Source: Tetraselmis striata (Eukaryota; Chlorophyta; Chlorodendrophyceae; Chlorodendrales; Chlorodendraceae). Taken from it: 64,000 nucleotides of DNA. The DNA lies in NCBI GenBank assembly GCA_006384855.1, contig VCJN01000118.1, forward strand, positions 1 through 64,000, in the 5' to 3' direction. A model generated the notes under the pieces. The model worked only from the letters and a program-made list of their open reading frames with translations. It ran no database searches and was not told the DNA's origin. The translations under genes were made by a program, and so were the position numbers. Of the stretch, positions 1 to 8,533 are shown piece by piece; the stretch's first letter is position 1; each line of letters starts with the position of its first letter.

Positions 1-871
1 GGCTTCTTTACTACCAGTGTTTATGTTCTCCATGCTTCCTATCTATGGTGTGAGTTGTAGAAGGGCAGTGTGTCACATGCTTCCTCACCCTCCGGTGTCT
101 TGTGATAGGGAGGCATTCTCCAAACAATCACTCGGACAGCCGCAACCATGCTGAGCGCACTTCCTATGGTGGATTGATCGTGTGGTGATGGTACAGACAG
201 CATTGCCGTTTGCCTGATTAGACATGATACCCTTCAATCATAGCGGTGACGATGTTATATTTAGAGCGGGGGGGGGGGGGGGGGGTGGGGGGGGGGGGGG
301 TGGGGGGGGGGGGAAGACCGGTGGATGGCCGCACCCAATCGCTATCTACGGCATATGCATGAGCGCAGCGACAATACCGTCAAATACTCCAATATGCAAT
401 ACAATGTAAATACAATTCATGCAAAAAACTGTACGTATATTGGACTTGCGATTCAAATTCCCGGGTGTACTTTCGCCAATGCAAAGGCTCCACAATAACA
501 GTAACCACGATCGATGAACCGCAGATACGGCGGTACCGATCGAGGTGCTGGTGCGCGCGACTAGGAACGATGGGATGACGCTGCGGGAGGTTGGGCTGGA
601 CTTTCGATGCTGCTGCGTGACCATGATGCTGTAGTAGTGCTGTGGGTGCACAGCACAGCAGGCGGAAGACCTGCAGGTTAGTAGCACGCCAAAACACGCA
701 TCATCGCGCAGCTCAGACTATAGTAGAGGAAAACTGTAAGCCGGCACAAGTCCTCAACCCTCACTCCACGGGTACCTGCTGTAGCTCCGAGGGCGTCACC
801 CCTCGCACCCATACGCTCGCAAGTAACCACCCTGTTCTGTTGGAGCCAACGCCCTCCGCAGCTACCCCGTG
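1..871. other. Intergenic region with long G tract
   Basis: I see no supported gene here. The short frames show no family resemblance and overlap on both strands. Positions 271-313 are an almost pure G run broken only by two T, the first of many homopolymers in the window. The last few hundred bases must hold the promoter and 5' UTR of the gene at 872, but I recognise no core promoter motif. Confidence 0.6.
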
Positions 872-2205
872 ATGGCAGCCATATTACGCCCCGTGGCGAT
901 GAGCGCCCTGCTTCGGCGGCTGCCCGCGGGGCTCAGCGCCACCGGCACAGGCAGCGCAGCCGCTCAAGAGGCCACCGCCGCTCGCGCCAACCCCGTTGTC
1001 GGCAACATCGCGTCCGGGTTTGGCGCTGGGTCTGCTCGCCGCTTCGCGAGCGACGCGATGGAGGGCGAGAAGGTGTACTACTCACAGGTGCGCAAGACTG
1101 GACAAGGATCGCAACTGAATATGCCGTGATTGTTTCGGTCTTGATTAGATTTAATTTTCCTTCGGTGCACTAACATACGAGGTCAGACGGTCGATATTGC
1201 ATTTTATATATCAATTTTCGAATGTATCAGATACGTTAATATGTTTTCTTACGTTGAGCCCCATAGCTGAGCTGACATATATCCCCGCACATCCCCCGCC
1301 CGACCAACTTCCTCATCCCCTCGGCTTGGCAGAGCGCATGCTGGATGACGGTGCCCGGCACAGCGGGCCTGCGGCTCCTCGACCTCTCCCTCGCCGGACG
1401 CAAAGACGCCACGCCGGCGCAGGCGGCCGCGCTCGCCTCCGCGGGCGTCAGCACCGTGATGCTGCCGCCGCTGGACCCCGGCGACGGGCAGCTGGCGGCG
1501 CTGGCGGAAGCTGTGGCGCGCAGCGGTGGCGTGCCGTCCGCGCTGGTGGGAGGCGACGCAGGGAAGCTGGCGGCGCTGCGGGAAGCCGGCGTGCAAGAGG
1601 CAGTGGTGAGTGCCTGTTGACGACGTTATTTTTACATGTTGAAAGCAAAAAATGCACCAGTATCTTGACGACTTGCCTGGCGGTGGGCTGCCCAGTTGGA
1701 GGTGGACATGTCGGGGGAGGGGCTGAATGAGAGGATGGAGGCGGCCATCGCGCTGGCAGAGGCGGCGGCCGCGGCGGAGATGCCGCTGCGGGCGGTGCTG
1801 CGGTCCGCCTTTGCGCCGGACCCCGACTTCCCGGAGGACAACGCGCTGGCGGAGGAGCTGGGCGAGGCAGTGGTGACGCTGGCGGACGCGGGGAGCGGCA
1901 TGGCGTGCGGTGCCATCACGCTTGCGGACTGCGCGGGGGCGGCGAGCGAGGAGTCGCTGCGGGACGCGCTGGAGGCGGCGATGGGCGCCGACGTGCGCGG
2001 GGAGGCGCTGGTGGAGCGGCTCAGCCTGCGGCTGCGCGCCGCGGAGCTGCTGCCCGGCGCGCTGGGCCTCGGCATCACGCGCTTTGAGGCGGCGGCGGGC
2101 GGCGGCGGCGGGCTACTGTCGCCGATGGAGGTGCTGCGCGCTGCGGAGGCTGCAGAGCTGCGCCACCAGCTGGATGCCACCAAGCTGCGCGACGTCGAGG
2201 GCTGA
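872..2205 (+). CDS. Mitochondrial HMG-CoA lyase-like protein, active site eroded
   Basis: Three exons (872-1087, 1333-1605, 1696-2205; all phase 0, GT-AG) give about 332 residues, close to the usual HMG-CoA lyase length. I chose the ATG at 872; the upstream GTG is not needed. The first ~60 residues are Ala/Arg-rich and end near RRFAS, which looks like a mitochondrial presequence. The rest follows the DRE-TIM barrel layout of HMG-CoA lyase: LRLLDLSLAG at the first strand, EAVLEVDMSGEGLNERMEAA where the family has its VxxF...S..ESF segment, and ITLADCAGAASEESLRDAL where it has ISLGDTIGVGTPG. The family's key residues are not seen: the Arg-Asp of RDGLQ is replaced by LSLAG, and no HCHDTYG metal-binding motif exists. 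The fold assignment is inference from alignment by eye. Leucine catabolism is therefore doubtful, and a non-catalytic or repurposed role is possible. Confidence 0.6.
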
Positions 2206-2315
2206 CTGCTTCCCGAGAAACAGCTGCCGCTGCGCCCATCCGCAGCATGAGCAGTTGGCATCATTGTGTGCAGTGCTTCCATACAGTCAACGGCACCCCA
2301 GCATCTTTGTAGTCA

Positions 2316-2320
2316 TGTAA
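2316..2320 (+). terminator. TGTAA poly(A) signal
   Basis: TGTAA lies about 110 bases after the stop of the HMG-CoA-lyase-like gene. TGTAA is the usual poly(A) signal of green algae. Position and orientation fit; cleavage is expected some 10-20 bases downstream. Confidence 0.5.
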
Positions 2321-3038
2321 CCTTTTCAGTGACTAGACACTAGTTGCAATCGCCATAACTCCTCGTTTACGGATCCCCGGCGACCAGGATGCCTACTGCT
2401 GGGGATTTTGAGCAGGATTGCTGGCAGGTCGGCCGCAGGCAGGGGTTGAATTGTGCGACATTCTCGCAAGCTTGCACTACCCCCCCCCCACACACACACA
2501 CACCTGTCCCATATCATGTGGACTGCCATACCCCTTCCCTCACTCGAAACTGGCAGATGGGGCACTCGCAGTGCACCCAGCAGCGTTTGCCAGGTGTGAG
2601 CGAGGGTTGCGCAGATGTTGGGGAGTCAGGAGGCGGGGCCTCCGCAGAGTAGAGGGCACATCGACACCGTTGGTTTATGTATGATGGCAAGTTTTTAGGA
2701 GAGATGTAAAGTTTTCTAGGCTTGAGTCTGATCAGACTGGTGTTTGAGGTCAAGATTGTCTTGGGCTGGGGGTTCAGGGTCACTGGATGTTAGGGTTGTG
2801 GGGCTCTGTTGCACGATGTGACAGCAACCTGATTTCAATCCCATAGAAGGATACCACATGACGTAAGGAATGGCGGTCTCCATGTACTTGTATTCACATG
2901 TGTACCGACAGAATGTCAGAGAGTTGCATGTGTTGTCAGAAAAGACTCCGAGCCCCGCCCCAGAGAAGGCCGTATCAGCGCATGCTCTGGGACAAACGGA
3001 AGGAAGTGCCCCATTGTCCTGCTGTTGGGGCTTCTGGG
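2321..3038. other. Intergenic, between convergent genes
   Basis: This is the 3' flank of two convergent genes. It contains a short C run followed by a (CA)n stretch near 2470-2500. I see no coding region or RNA gene. Confidence 0.5.
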
Positions 3039-4304
3039 TCAGTTGGCGCCCGCCTCCTCGTCTTGCTCGCCCACGTTGAAGGCGATGCTGATTCGGGGGC
3101 CGTCCTCCAGCAGCGGCATGACGCAGTGCTTCACCCAGCTGGGGAAGAGCAGCAGCATCCCTGGGGACGGATCGACGGCGGCGTACGTGCACCAGCCCTC
3201 CACGTCGTGCTCCTGCCCGCCGCCGCCAGCGCGGGGCAGCGAGGCCTCCCCGTCCTGCCGGGCGGCGCTCAGCACAGCCGCCGGGGCCGCGCCCTGCAGC
3301 CCGCCCATGGCCACCCTGGCGATGAACTCCCCGCTCTGCTGCTCCCGACCAGCGGCTGAGCGTGGCGGGCACCGCACGTAGTAGCATCCGCTCCAGGTGG
3401 CGCCGGCGTGGTCGTGCAGTCCGTTGTACGCGCCTGCTCGCGACACGTTCACCCAGCTGTGGCTCGGCCGCGCCCCCCCGGCGCGCCCGCCTTCCTCCTT
3501 CTCCGCGCAGCGCACCGCCGCAGTGGTGATGTCGGCCAGCAACGAGACCGCCTTGTCGCCGGCGGACTGCTCGAAGAGGTATTGGTCCGAGTGGAAGCCA
3601 CCCGCCTTGTTGCTGACCTGTAGCCCATCTGTGCGCTGCTCCAAGCCCAGGGCGAGTGCCGCGAGGCGCGGGTTCAGCCGCTGCGCGAGCTTCTCCGGCA
3701 GCTGGAACATGTGCAGCGTCGGCTCCCAGCCCGGGTTGAGGCTGTCCAGCGCGCTGTCCTGGAAGACGCGCAACCTGTGGGAGGCAAACAGCCTCGGGAG
3801 CGCGGCAGGCGTCGCGGGACACGCCACGTCCTCGTATCCCGCTGGCATCAGCCGGCGGAAGGGGCCGAGCAGCCCTCGCAGAGAGCTCAGCGAGCTCCCG
3901 CCCCGCAGGCTCGTTGTGCCTTCGCCCCTCTCGCCCTTCCGCTTCTTATTCGCGCGCTTTCCTTTATCGATACTTCTCATCGGCGCGTCACTCCTATCCC
4001 GGGTAGTAGACTCCGCTGCGATACCCTCGTCCTCGGCTGCCGCGCGACGTTTATCCATTCCCTTTGACGGGTTTCCCCCGCCCCCGCCCTCACTGTGTCT
4101 GCCGGCAGGGCTCTCCTTCATGACCGGGGCTGCGCCTTTGCCGTCGGCGGCCTCGCGCTGCTTCTTTTTCTTCTTCACCCTCCCCGAGGTCGGCCGCCCC
4201 GCGCTCCGCATTGCGTCGTCGTTGCCGCCCATATCGCCGGGTACAAAGGCTTCTCGCCGCTCTCCAATCGCTGCCCACGCCGTTTGTCGCTGCGGTTTGG
4301 CCAC
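3039..4304 (-). CDS. 2OG-Fe(II) oxygenase with long basic N-terminus
   Basis: A single uninterrupted frame of 421 residues. Residues ~1-165 are low complexity and strongly basic (a run of five Lys near residue 45; KRANKKRKG near 115), consistent with a disordered nuclear or nucleolar targeting region. The C-terminal ~250 residues match the putative 2OG-Fe(II) oxygenase family (2OG-FeII_Oxy_5 type). The Fe-binding pair is in LHDHAGATWSGCYYV (His-Asp-His about residues 297-299). The distal His is in PSWVKHCVMP (about His393), and the Arg expected to hold 2-oxoglutarate follows in RISIAFN. All expected cofactor ligands are present, so the enzyme is probably active; its substrate cannot be told. 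The start is the first ATG, in MAKPQRQ. No intron is needed, unusual among the genes here. Confidence 0.8.
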   Translation of the reverse strand: MAKPQRQTAWAAIGERREAFVPGDMGGNDDAMRSAGRPTSGRVKKKKKQREAADGKGAAPVMKESPAGRHSEGGGGGNPSKGMDKRRAAAEDEGIAAESTTRDRSDAPMRSIDKGKRANKKRKGERGEGTTSLRGGSSLSSLRGLLGPFRRLMPAGYEDVACPATPAALPRLFASHRLRVFQDSALDSLNPGWEPTLHMFQLPEKLAQRLNPRLAALALGLEQRTDGLQVSNKAGGFHSDQYLFEQSAGDKAVSLLADITTAAVRCAEKEEGGRAGGARPSHSWVNVSRAGAYNGLHDHAGATWSGCYYVRCPPRSAAGREQQSGEFIARVAMGGLQGAAPAAVLSAARQDGEASLPRAGGGGQEHDVEGWCTYAAVDPSPGMLLLFPSWVKHCVMPLLEDGPRISIAFNVGEQDEEAGAN

Positions 4305-4816
4305 ACTTGAGCAATGATGTAATGCACAAGCAGGATGGCGCGCGTGCGATGGACTGTGCTCCGCTCAGCCCGCGCCAGAACTCGCCGCCGGCAAGGCGGC
4401 AAGGTTGAGGGCGGCGCTCTGCCATGCAGGCAAAGGAACGGCCTCAAAGTGGGTGGCCGCGCTGGGCGGCTACTGTAGCAACACTGCGCCTGCCCTGGCG
4501 GTACCTCGTATCTACTTGATGGGATTTGGTTTCCTTCTCATACCAGCGTGTATCATACCAATCTATTCGTGGCGACTGCTTTCCTATCAGGAGCTCTACT
4601 CATCCTACATCTTCTGCTGGTATAAGGATTCTTTGGATTAGACTTAGCCTTAGTCCTGGCATTACCAGCACTGCTGCTACTGGTACTCTGGTGTGAATTA
4701 AAATAATAACGCGTCGACGAGGCATTATTCTGTCGGCCATTAAATCATTATTCCGCAGTGACTAAATGTACAAAATAATCCGAATTTTAATCTATTATTT
4801 CATTTCTCGATATCAT
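4305..4816. other. Intergenic, AT-richer flank
   Basis: This holds the upstream region of the oxygenase gene, then AT-rich sequence. I see no coding feature. It ends at the target-site duplication of the SINE-like insertion that follows. Confidence 0.5.
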
Positions 4817-4878
4817 TTTGTTTTCGCCCCCGGGACAGGACTGGCACCAGTGAAACCCTTGCTGCGTCTCTACGACGG
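4817..4878 (-). repeat. SINE-A copy 1, 5'-truncated, TSD-flanked
   Basis: A 62-bp insertion bounded by direct repeats of TCGATATCAT (4807-4816 and 4879-4888). Read on the minus strand it matches the 3' part of three other copies (32943, 35454, ~39690) and ends in an A-rich tail (T-rich on the plus strand). A variable 5' end, A tail and 10-bp TSD are what target-primed reverse transcription leaves. Confidence 0.75.
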
Positions 4879-4895
4879 TCGATATCATATTCCCC

Positions 4896-6455
4896 GCGCG
4901 GCGTATGGGCACGCCCACGAGATCTTCGAGTTACTTACGGTCAGTAATGCTACGACCACCGCTGCATCGGATCCAGCAGCTGGTACTACGACCCGTACGG
5001 GTACGAGCACTAGCGGAGGATTGCGCGTAGTCACCACATCGTCGATCTCCTTTTGCGGCCACTCCTCATGGAGTTGGTACTGGTGAGGCCGCCTCTGCTG
5101 CCCAGCAATTGCTTCCTATCGGTGGTACAAGTACTGCCAATACCGTTACTACATGCGCTTTTGCTCTGAAGATACCGTCGCCGGGCGAATTAGTGGCACA
5201 CCCTCCGTCAGCAGCCACTGTTTCCCTCCCAGAATCGCTGCCAGGTTCTACTGCTCCGCCCTCGGGTACGGGTTCGGGTGCGACCTCCGATGATCAACCC
5301 ACGACCATGGTTGTCCAACGCCACCTCAGCCGTGCGATTCGCTTGCGTGACTTCGTGGCCCTCGATCTCAGCTTCCAACGTACTGGTGCAGCGGCCTCGC
5401 GACTTGATACCCTGCGCATGTACAGCGCGTGCGGGCCGGGCTCCCTATCGCTTTTCCAGTCGGATCACGAGTCCGCCCGCAAGATTCCCCATGCTGCTTA
5501 TTCGGCCGCCGCTGCGCGGATACTGGGCCTTTGCCCGCGCGGAGGTTCCGCGCTTGTCACTTGCCCTGGCCCAACGTGTGGTATTGATCCCTTATGGCTT
5601 CGCTCTACGGATGGCTCGAACCGGAGCGCTACGGATTTCATCGCGGATCATCTACCCATATGCCCCGTAGCGAACCACAAGCACCGCATGCATACCGCTT
5701 TGAAGAATCTGTGGGCATCTGTGGCAATTGATGCGGGGGCGGTGCTTGACCGGGACCGCTCGGGAGCCGGCAACTTGACCCTCGAGACGAGTGGGCTGCG
5801 CCCAGCGGACCGCTCGCGGCCGTCGGACCTGACGCTGGCGGGATGGGGAGGGGCGGCGTGCGATTACAGGATCGACTTCGCGTGCGTGTCCTCCACGACC
5901 CCCACTTGGAGCAACGACCCCCGCTGGTGCATCCCGGGAATCGCGGCGACCGAGGCGGAGCATGCTAAGTTGGTAGCGGACCGGGCGTCTTCCGCCCCAG
6001 TGCAGGGTGTTCACCGGTACTACCCTTTTGTGGTTGAGGACCGCGGCCGTCTCGGAAAGTCCGCTTTGACGGTGGTCTACATCTTCGCGGTGCTGTTGGT
6101 TGTGCGCAACTTCCCTGGCGGTCCTTCCGCCCCGACCTCTTGCTTTCTTCGTGGTCAATCCGTTCAGGCACTTCGAAACTTTGTCGCCAGCCAACCTGCA
6201 GAGTTCCGCTGTCACCTGTCGCGCACACGGCGGGGGCTGTTGCAGCGGGACGGTCTCGGCTTGCGTGCATGGTACCCTGGGCGGCGTTCTCTCTGCCGGT
6301 GTGCAGATGGCCAAGTCTGATGCGTGTGCTCGTGCCCACTCTGCGTCTTCTCATGTTACTGCTTCCACCCGGCAGTCGATGTAGAGGATCTTTCTGATTG
6401 CCTTTTACTTTGGTGATTTCCGATATCGCCTTCTGCTCCTAGCTCATGTAAATAT
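4896..6455 (+). mobile_element. 1.56-kb nuclease-encoding retroelement-like unit, copy 1
   Basis: The unit is flanked by a 9-bp direct repeat ATATTCCCC (4887-4895 and 6456-6464). It matches the element at 33960-35946 over its whole length. Both copies begin at the same CGCGGCGTATGGGC and both end just after CATGTAAATAT, which contains the algal TGTAA signal. Shared ends and independent TSDs argue for a defined mobile unit rather than two random truncations. It encodes one long frame (5109-6320) and has no reverse transcriptase region, so it presumably depends on another element for copying. Confidence 0.7.
5109..6320 (+). CDS. Zinc-finger plus PD-(D/E)XK-like protein of the 1.56-kb element
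   Basis: The frame runs to 403 residues. The middle holds Cys/His-rich segments (TCPGPTCGIDPLWL, then IADHLPICP, then NHKHRMH), followed by RPSDLTLAGW and DYRIDFACVSS. This order of CCHC-like knuckle and RPxD...(I)D core resembles the restriction-like endonuclease domain that follows the RT in R2-type and related non-LTR elements; that is inference by motif. Compared with the copy at 33960-35946, this one lacks 4 bases near 5428 and has one extra base near 5488. Residues ~110-130 are therefore read in a shifted frame, and the protein may not be functional. No RT motifs occur. The true start is uncertain. Confidence 0.55.
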   Translation: MLPIGGTSTANTVTTCAFALKIPSPGELVAHPPSAATVSLPESLPGSTAPPSGTGSGATSDDQPTTMVVQRHLSRAIRLRDFVALDLSFQRTGAAASRLDTLRMYSACGPGSLSLFQSDHESARKIPHAAYSAAAARILGLCPRGGSALVTCPGPTCGIDPLWLRSTDGSNRSATDFIADHLPICPVANHKHRMHTALKNLWASVAIDAGAVLDRDRSGAGNLTLETSGLRPADRSRPSDLTLAGWGGAACDYRIDFACVSSTTPTWSNDPRWCIPGIAATEAEHAKLVADRASSAPVQGVHRYYPFVVEDRGRLGKSALTVVYIFAVLLVVRNFPGGPSAPTSCFLRGQSVQALRNFVASQPAEFRCHLSRTRRGLLQRDGLGLRAWYPGRRSLCRCADGQV

Positions 6456-6715
6456 ATATTCCCCTACCTCTTGGGTTGAGCGGAGAAAAAGGAGCCGGGC
6501 CAAAGTATCCCGCAGTAAGAGCGAAAAGATACCGCTAGAAGCGCGGTATCGTTACGAAAAATGAGGCGTCCGTCCTCCGTCCGTCCTCGCGTGCTGCGTC
6601 TTCGTGAATAAACCGTCATCCGTTCGATATTCGCTCGTTTGATTTCACGGTACAGGTACGAGTACGGCTGGTTTCTGAGTGGACGCGCGCGTGTATTCTA
6701 TCCCATTCACGCTTG
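6456..6715. other. Spacer, no feature seen
   Basis: About 260 bases of non-coding sequence between the 3' TSD of the 1.56-kb element and the first copy of the next repeat. It contains a duplicated CGTCCTCCGTC motif. Confidence 0.4.
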
Positions 6716-7069
6716 ATATCCGTCTGATACGCCAAAACAACGCGGCGGTACCGCGGCAACGACGGGGGCACTAACCAACGCGCCGCGTAGACGCGTGGCA
6801 TGTGAGCATGACGATTCGGCGGGCTGAACCAACACGCACGCGCATAGGAACCGCCGCACAGGCGACTGTTGGGGCGGATCGGCGACGGGGCGCGACTGTA
6901 AGCCGCCGGCGATACATTATCCCCAGATATAGTCGCTATGGGCGCTACGAGGACCAACTAGTCCTTACCGGTAGCGACCTTTGCCCGAACCCTCGTCGGC
7001 GCGCCTCTCCCGAAAGGTCGATCCGCCACGGGCCGGTCGAACCGTCGCACCGCCCGCGTGTTTTGCAAT
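6716..7069 (+). repeat. Truncated neighbouring copy of the TIR element
   Basis: Positions ~6760-6915 are clearly similar to ~7345-7506 inside the TIR element. The segment ends at 7059-7069 with TTTTGCAATTT, which matches the right inverted repeat of that element. No left inverted repeat is present, so this looks like a 5'-deleted copy lying head-to-tail with the complete one. Confidence 0.55.
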
Positions 7070-7105
7070 TTTATTCCAAGAAGTAGTTGCTAATGTACAT
7101 TTGGA

Positions 7106-7821
7106 AAATTGCAAAACAGGGTACAATTTGACATTAAAACTAGCAGAACAGTATCAAACCCGGCTTTTACAGAACAGGGTGCAATCCCGAGCAGTGGCAG
7201 ATTGCAGAACAGGGTGTAGTCGCAAAAGAGGGTGCAAATCGGGGTATGGCAAATTGCAGAACAGGGTGTAGACGGGGGCTCCAACGCGGCGGCCCGGCCC
7301 CGGCCCTTTGGTGATGCTCCGTCCTCTCATCTTCTGGCGGGGTGACGACGGAGGCATCGACCAACGCGCCGCCAAGACGCGTGACAGGTGACAACATGGC
7401 GACGATCATGCAGGTTGAACCAACATGCACGCCCATAGGAGCCGCCGCACGTGCGACTGTTGGGGCGGATCGGCGATGGGGCGCGACTACCAGCCGCACT
7501 GCCGATACGGCACGCGCAACGGCTACTATCTCGCCGCTACTGCTCGGCCGCGGCGAAAAAGCACGCGCATCGCGCTTCGGCTGGCGGCGCCAGTTGTGGG
7601 CGAGTGCACCCACAACCGGCTCTACCGTCCGCTGCTGCAGTCGCGCGCCGGGAACCGTGCACGGCGTGGCGCCCCCAGTTGATGCGGTTGTTCGGCGACG
7701 GTCGCACCCTGTGTTGCAGTTGTCCAGGAGTGGCTCACTCCGGAACGCCCTATTTTGCAATTCGTCATTATTGCACCCTGTTCTGCTAATTGAGTCAAAA
7801 TTGTACCCTGTTTTGCAATTT
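7106..7821. mobile_element. 716-bp non-autonomous TIR DNA transposon
   Basis: Perfect 24-bp terminal inverted repeats lie at 7106-7129 and 7798-7821 (core CAGGGTACAATTT). Near both ends the motif GCAGAACAGGGTG recurs in inverted orientation, for example around 7175, 7205 and 7260 on the left and 7770-7790 on the right. Such subterminal repeats are typical of DNA transposons. The interior has no convincing transposase. I could not find a clear target-site duplication, so the superfamily is open; CAGGG termini are common in hAT elements. Confidence 0.7.
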
Positions 7822-8533
7822 ACTCATTTATATTATTCATTCCCTGCTGTATTGACATCGATATTTATGTCTCCTGTACGGGTACGACGAGTAGCAGCGA
7901 CGGTGACAGCTACATGGCGACTGCAAAATAATGTGGCGACTAATCCTTGGTTAAACTACTTCCATGAGCAGGCAGGTAGGCACTGGGCAGAGGGAGGCAC
8001 AGCCAGTGCTGTTGAAGGGTCTAGAGCTGCTGCCACCAGCCCTCCGGTGCCGGGGATGCCGGCGGCCGACGTACAAATCGGCGCAGGAAGATTCCGGAAA
8101 TTTCCGGAGCATCGTGGCGCCGATTGCACACGGCCGACTAGGGCTGGCACCGCTATAGGATTGGGGCATCACTCCGTTGTCGTTTTCTAACCTCAGTTAA
8201 TACTTAACAACGAATGTTTTATTGTGGGTGTATCTAATCCTAACACAAAACACGTCCTCGCTCAGTGTTACTTATGTACACTGCCGCGCTGCGCAGCCCG
8301 CCCGCGCTCAGCGTCCCGAAGGAATGACATGATACGCACCACGCAAAACTTATGCTGGCCTGCCCCCTTCGGACTCACGACGCGCCAGCTGGTGCATGTC
8401 GCACAGGGGCCCTGCTCAGCGAGGCGTCGCCTGAAGTCCCTGCGCGCCGGCTTGGCTGCGCGGCCGACCGAGCCCGCGGCCATACGGTAGATACCACCGG
8501 GGCCGCTCTATTTACCCCCTGAGCTCAGTCAGG
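7822..8533. other. Upstream region of the FUSC-type gene
   Basis: No convincing coding feature. Short frames with low-complexity Ala/Arg content are present but unsupported. The last ~200 bases before 8534 should contain the promoter and 5' UTR of the downstream gene. Confidence 0.45.

Noticed and set aside
271-313. CRISPR-like or origin-like function for G tracts
   Set aside because: Eukaryotic sequence, no repeat-spacer structure; the runs behave as slippage-prone homopolymers.
1632-2282. Long antisense frames over GC-rich exons (also at 13525-14157, 52982-53935 and 56469-57215)
   Set aside because: They are shadows of real exons on the other strand: serine- or arginine-rich, low complexity, without family motifs.
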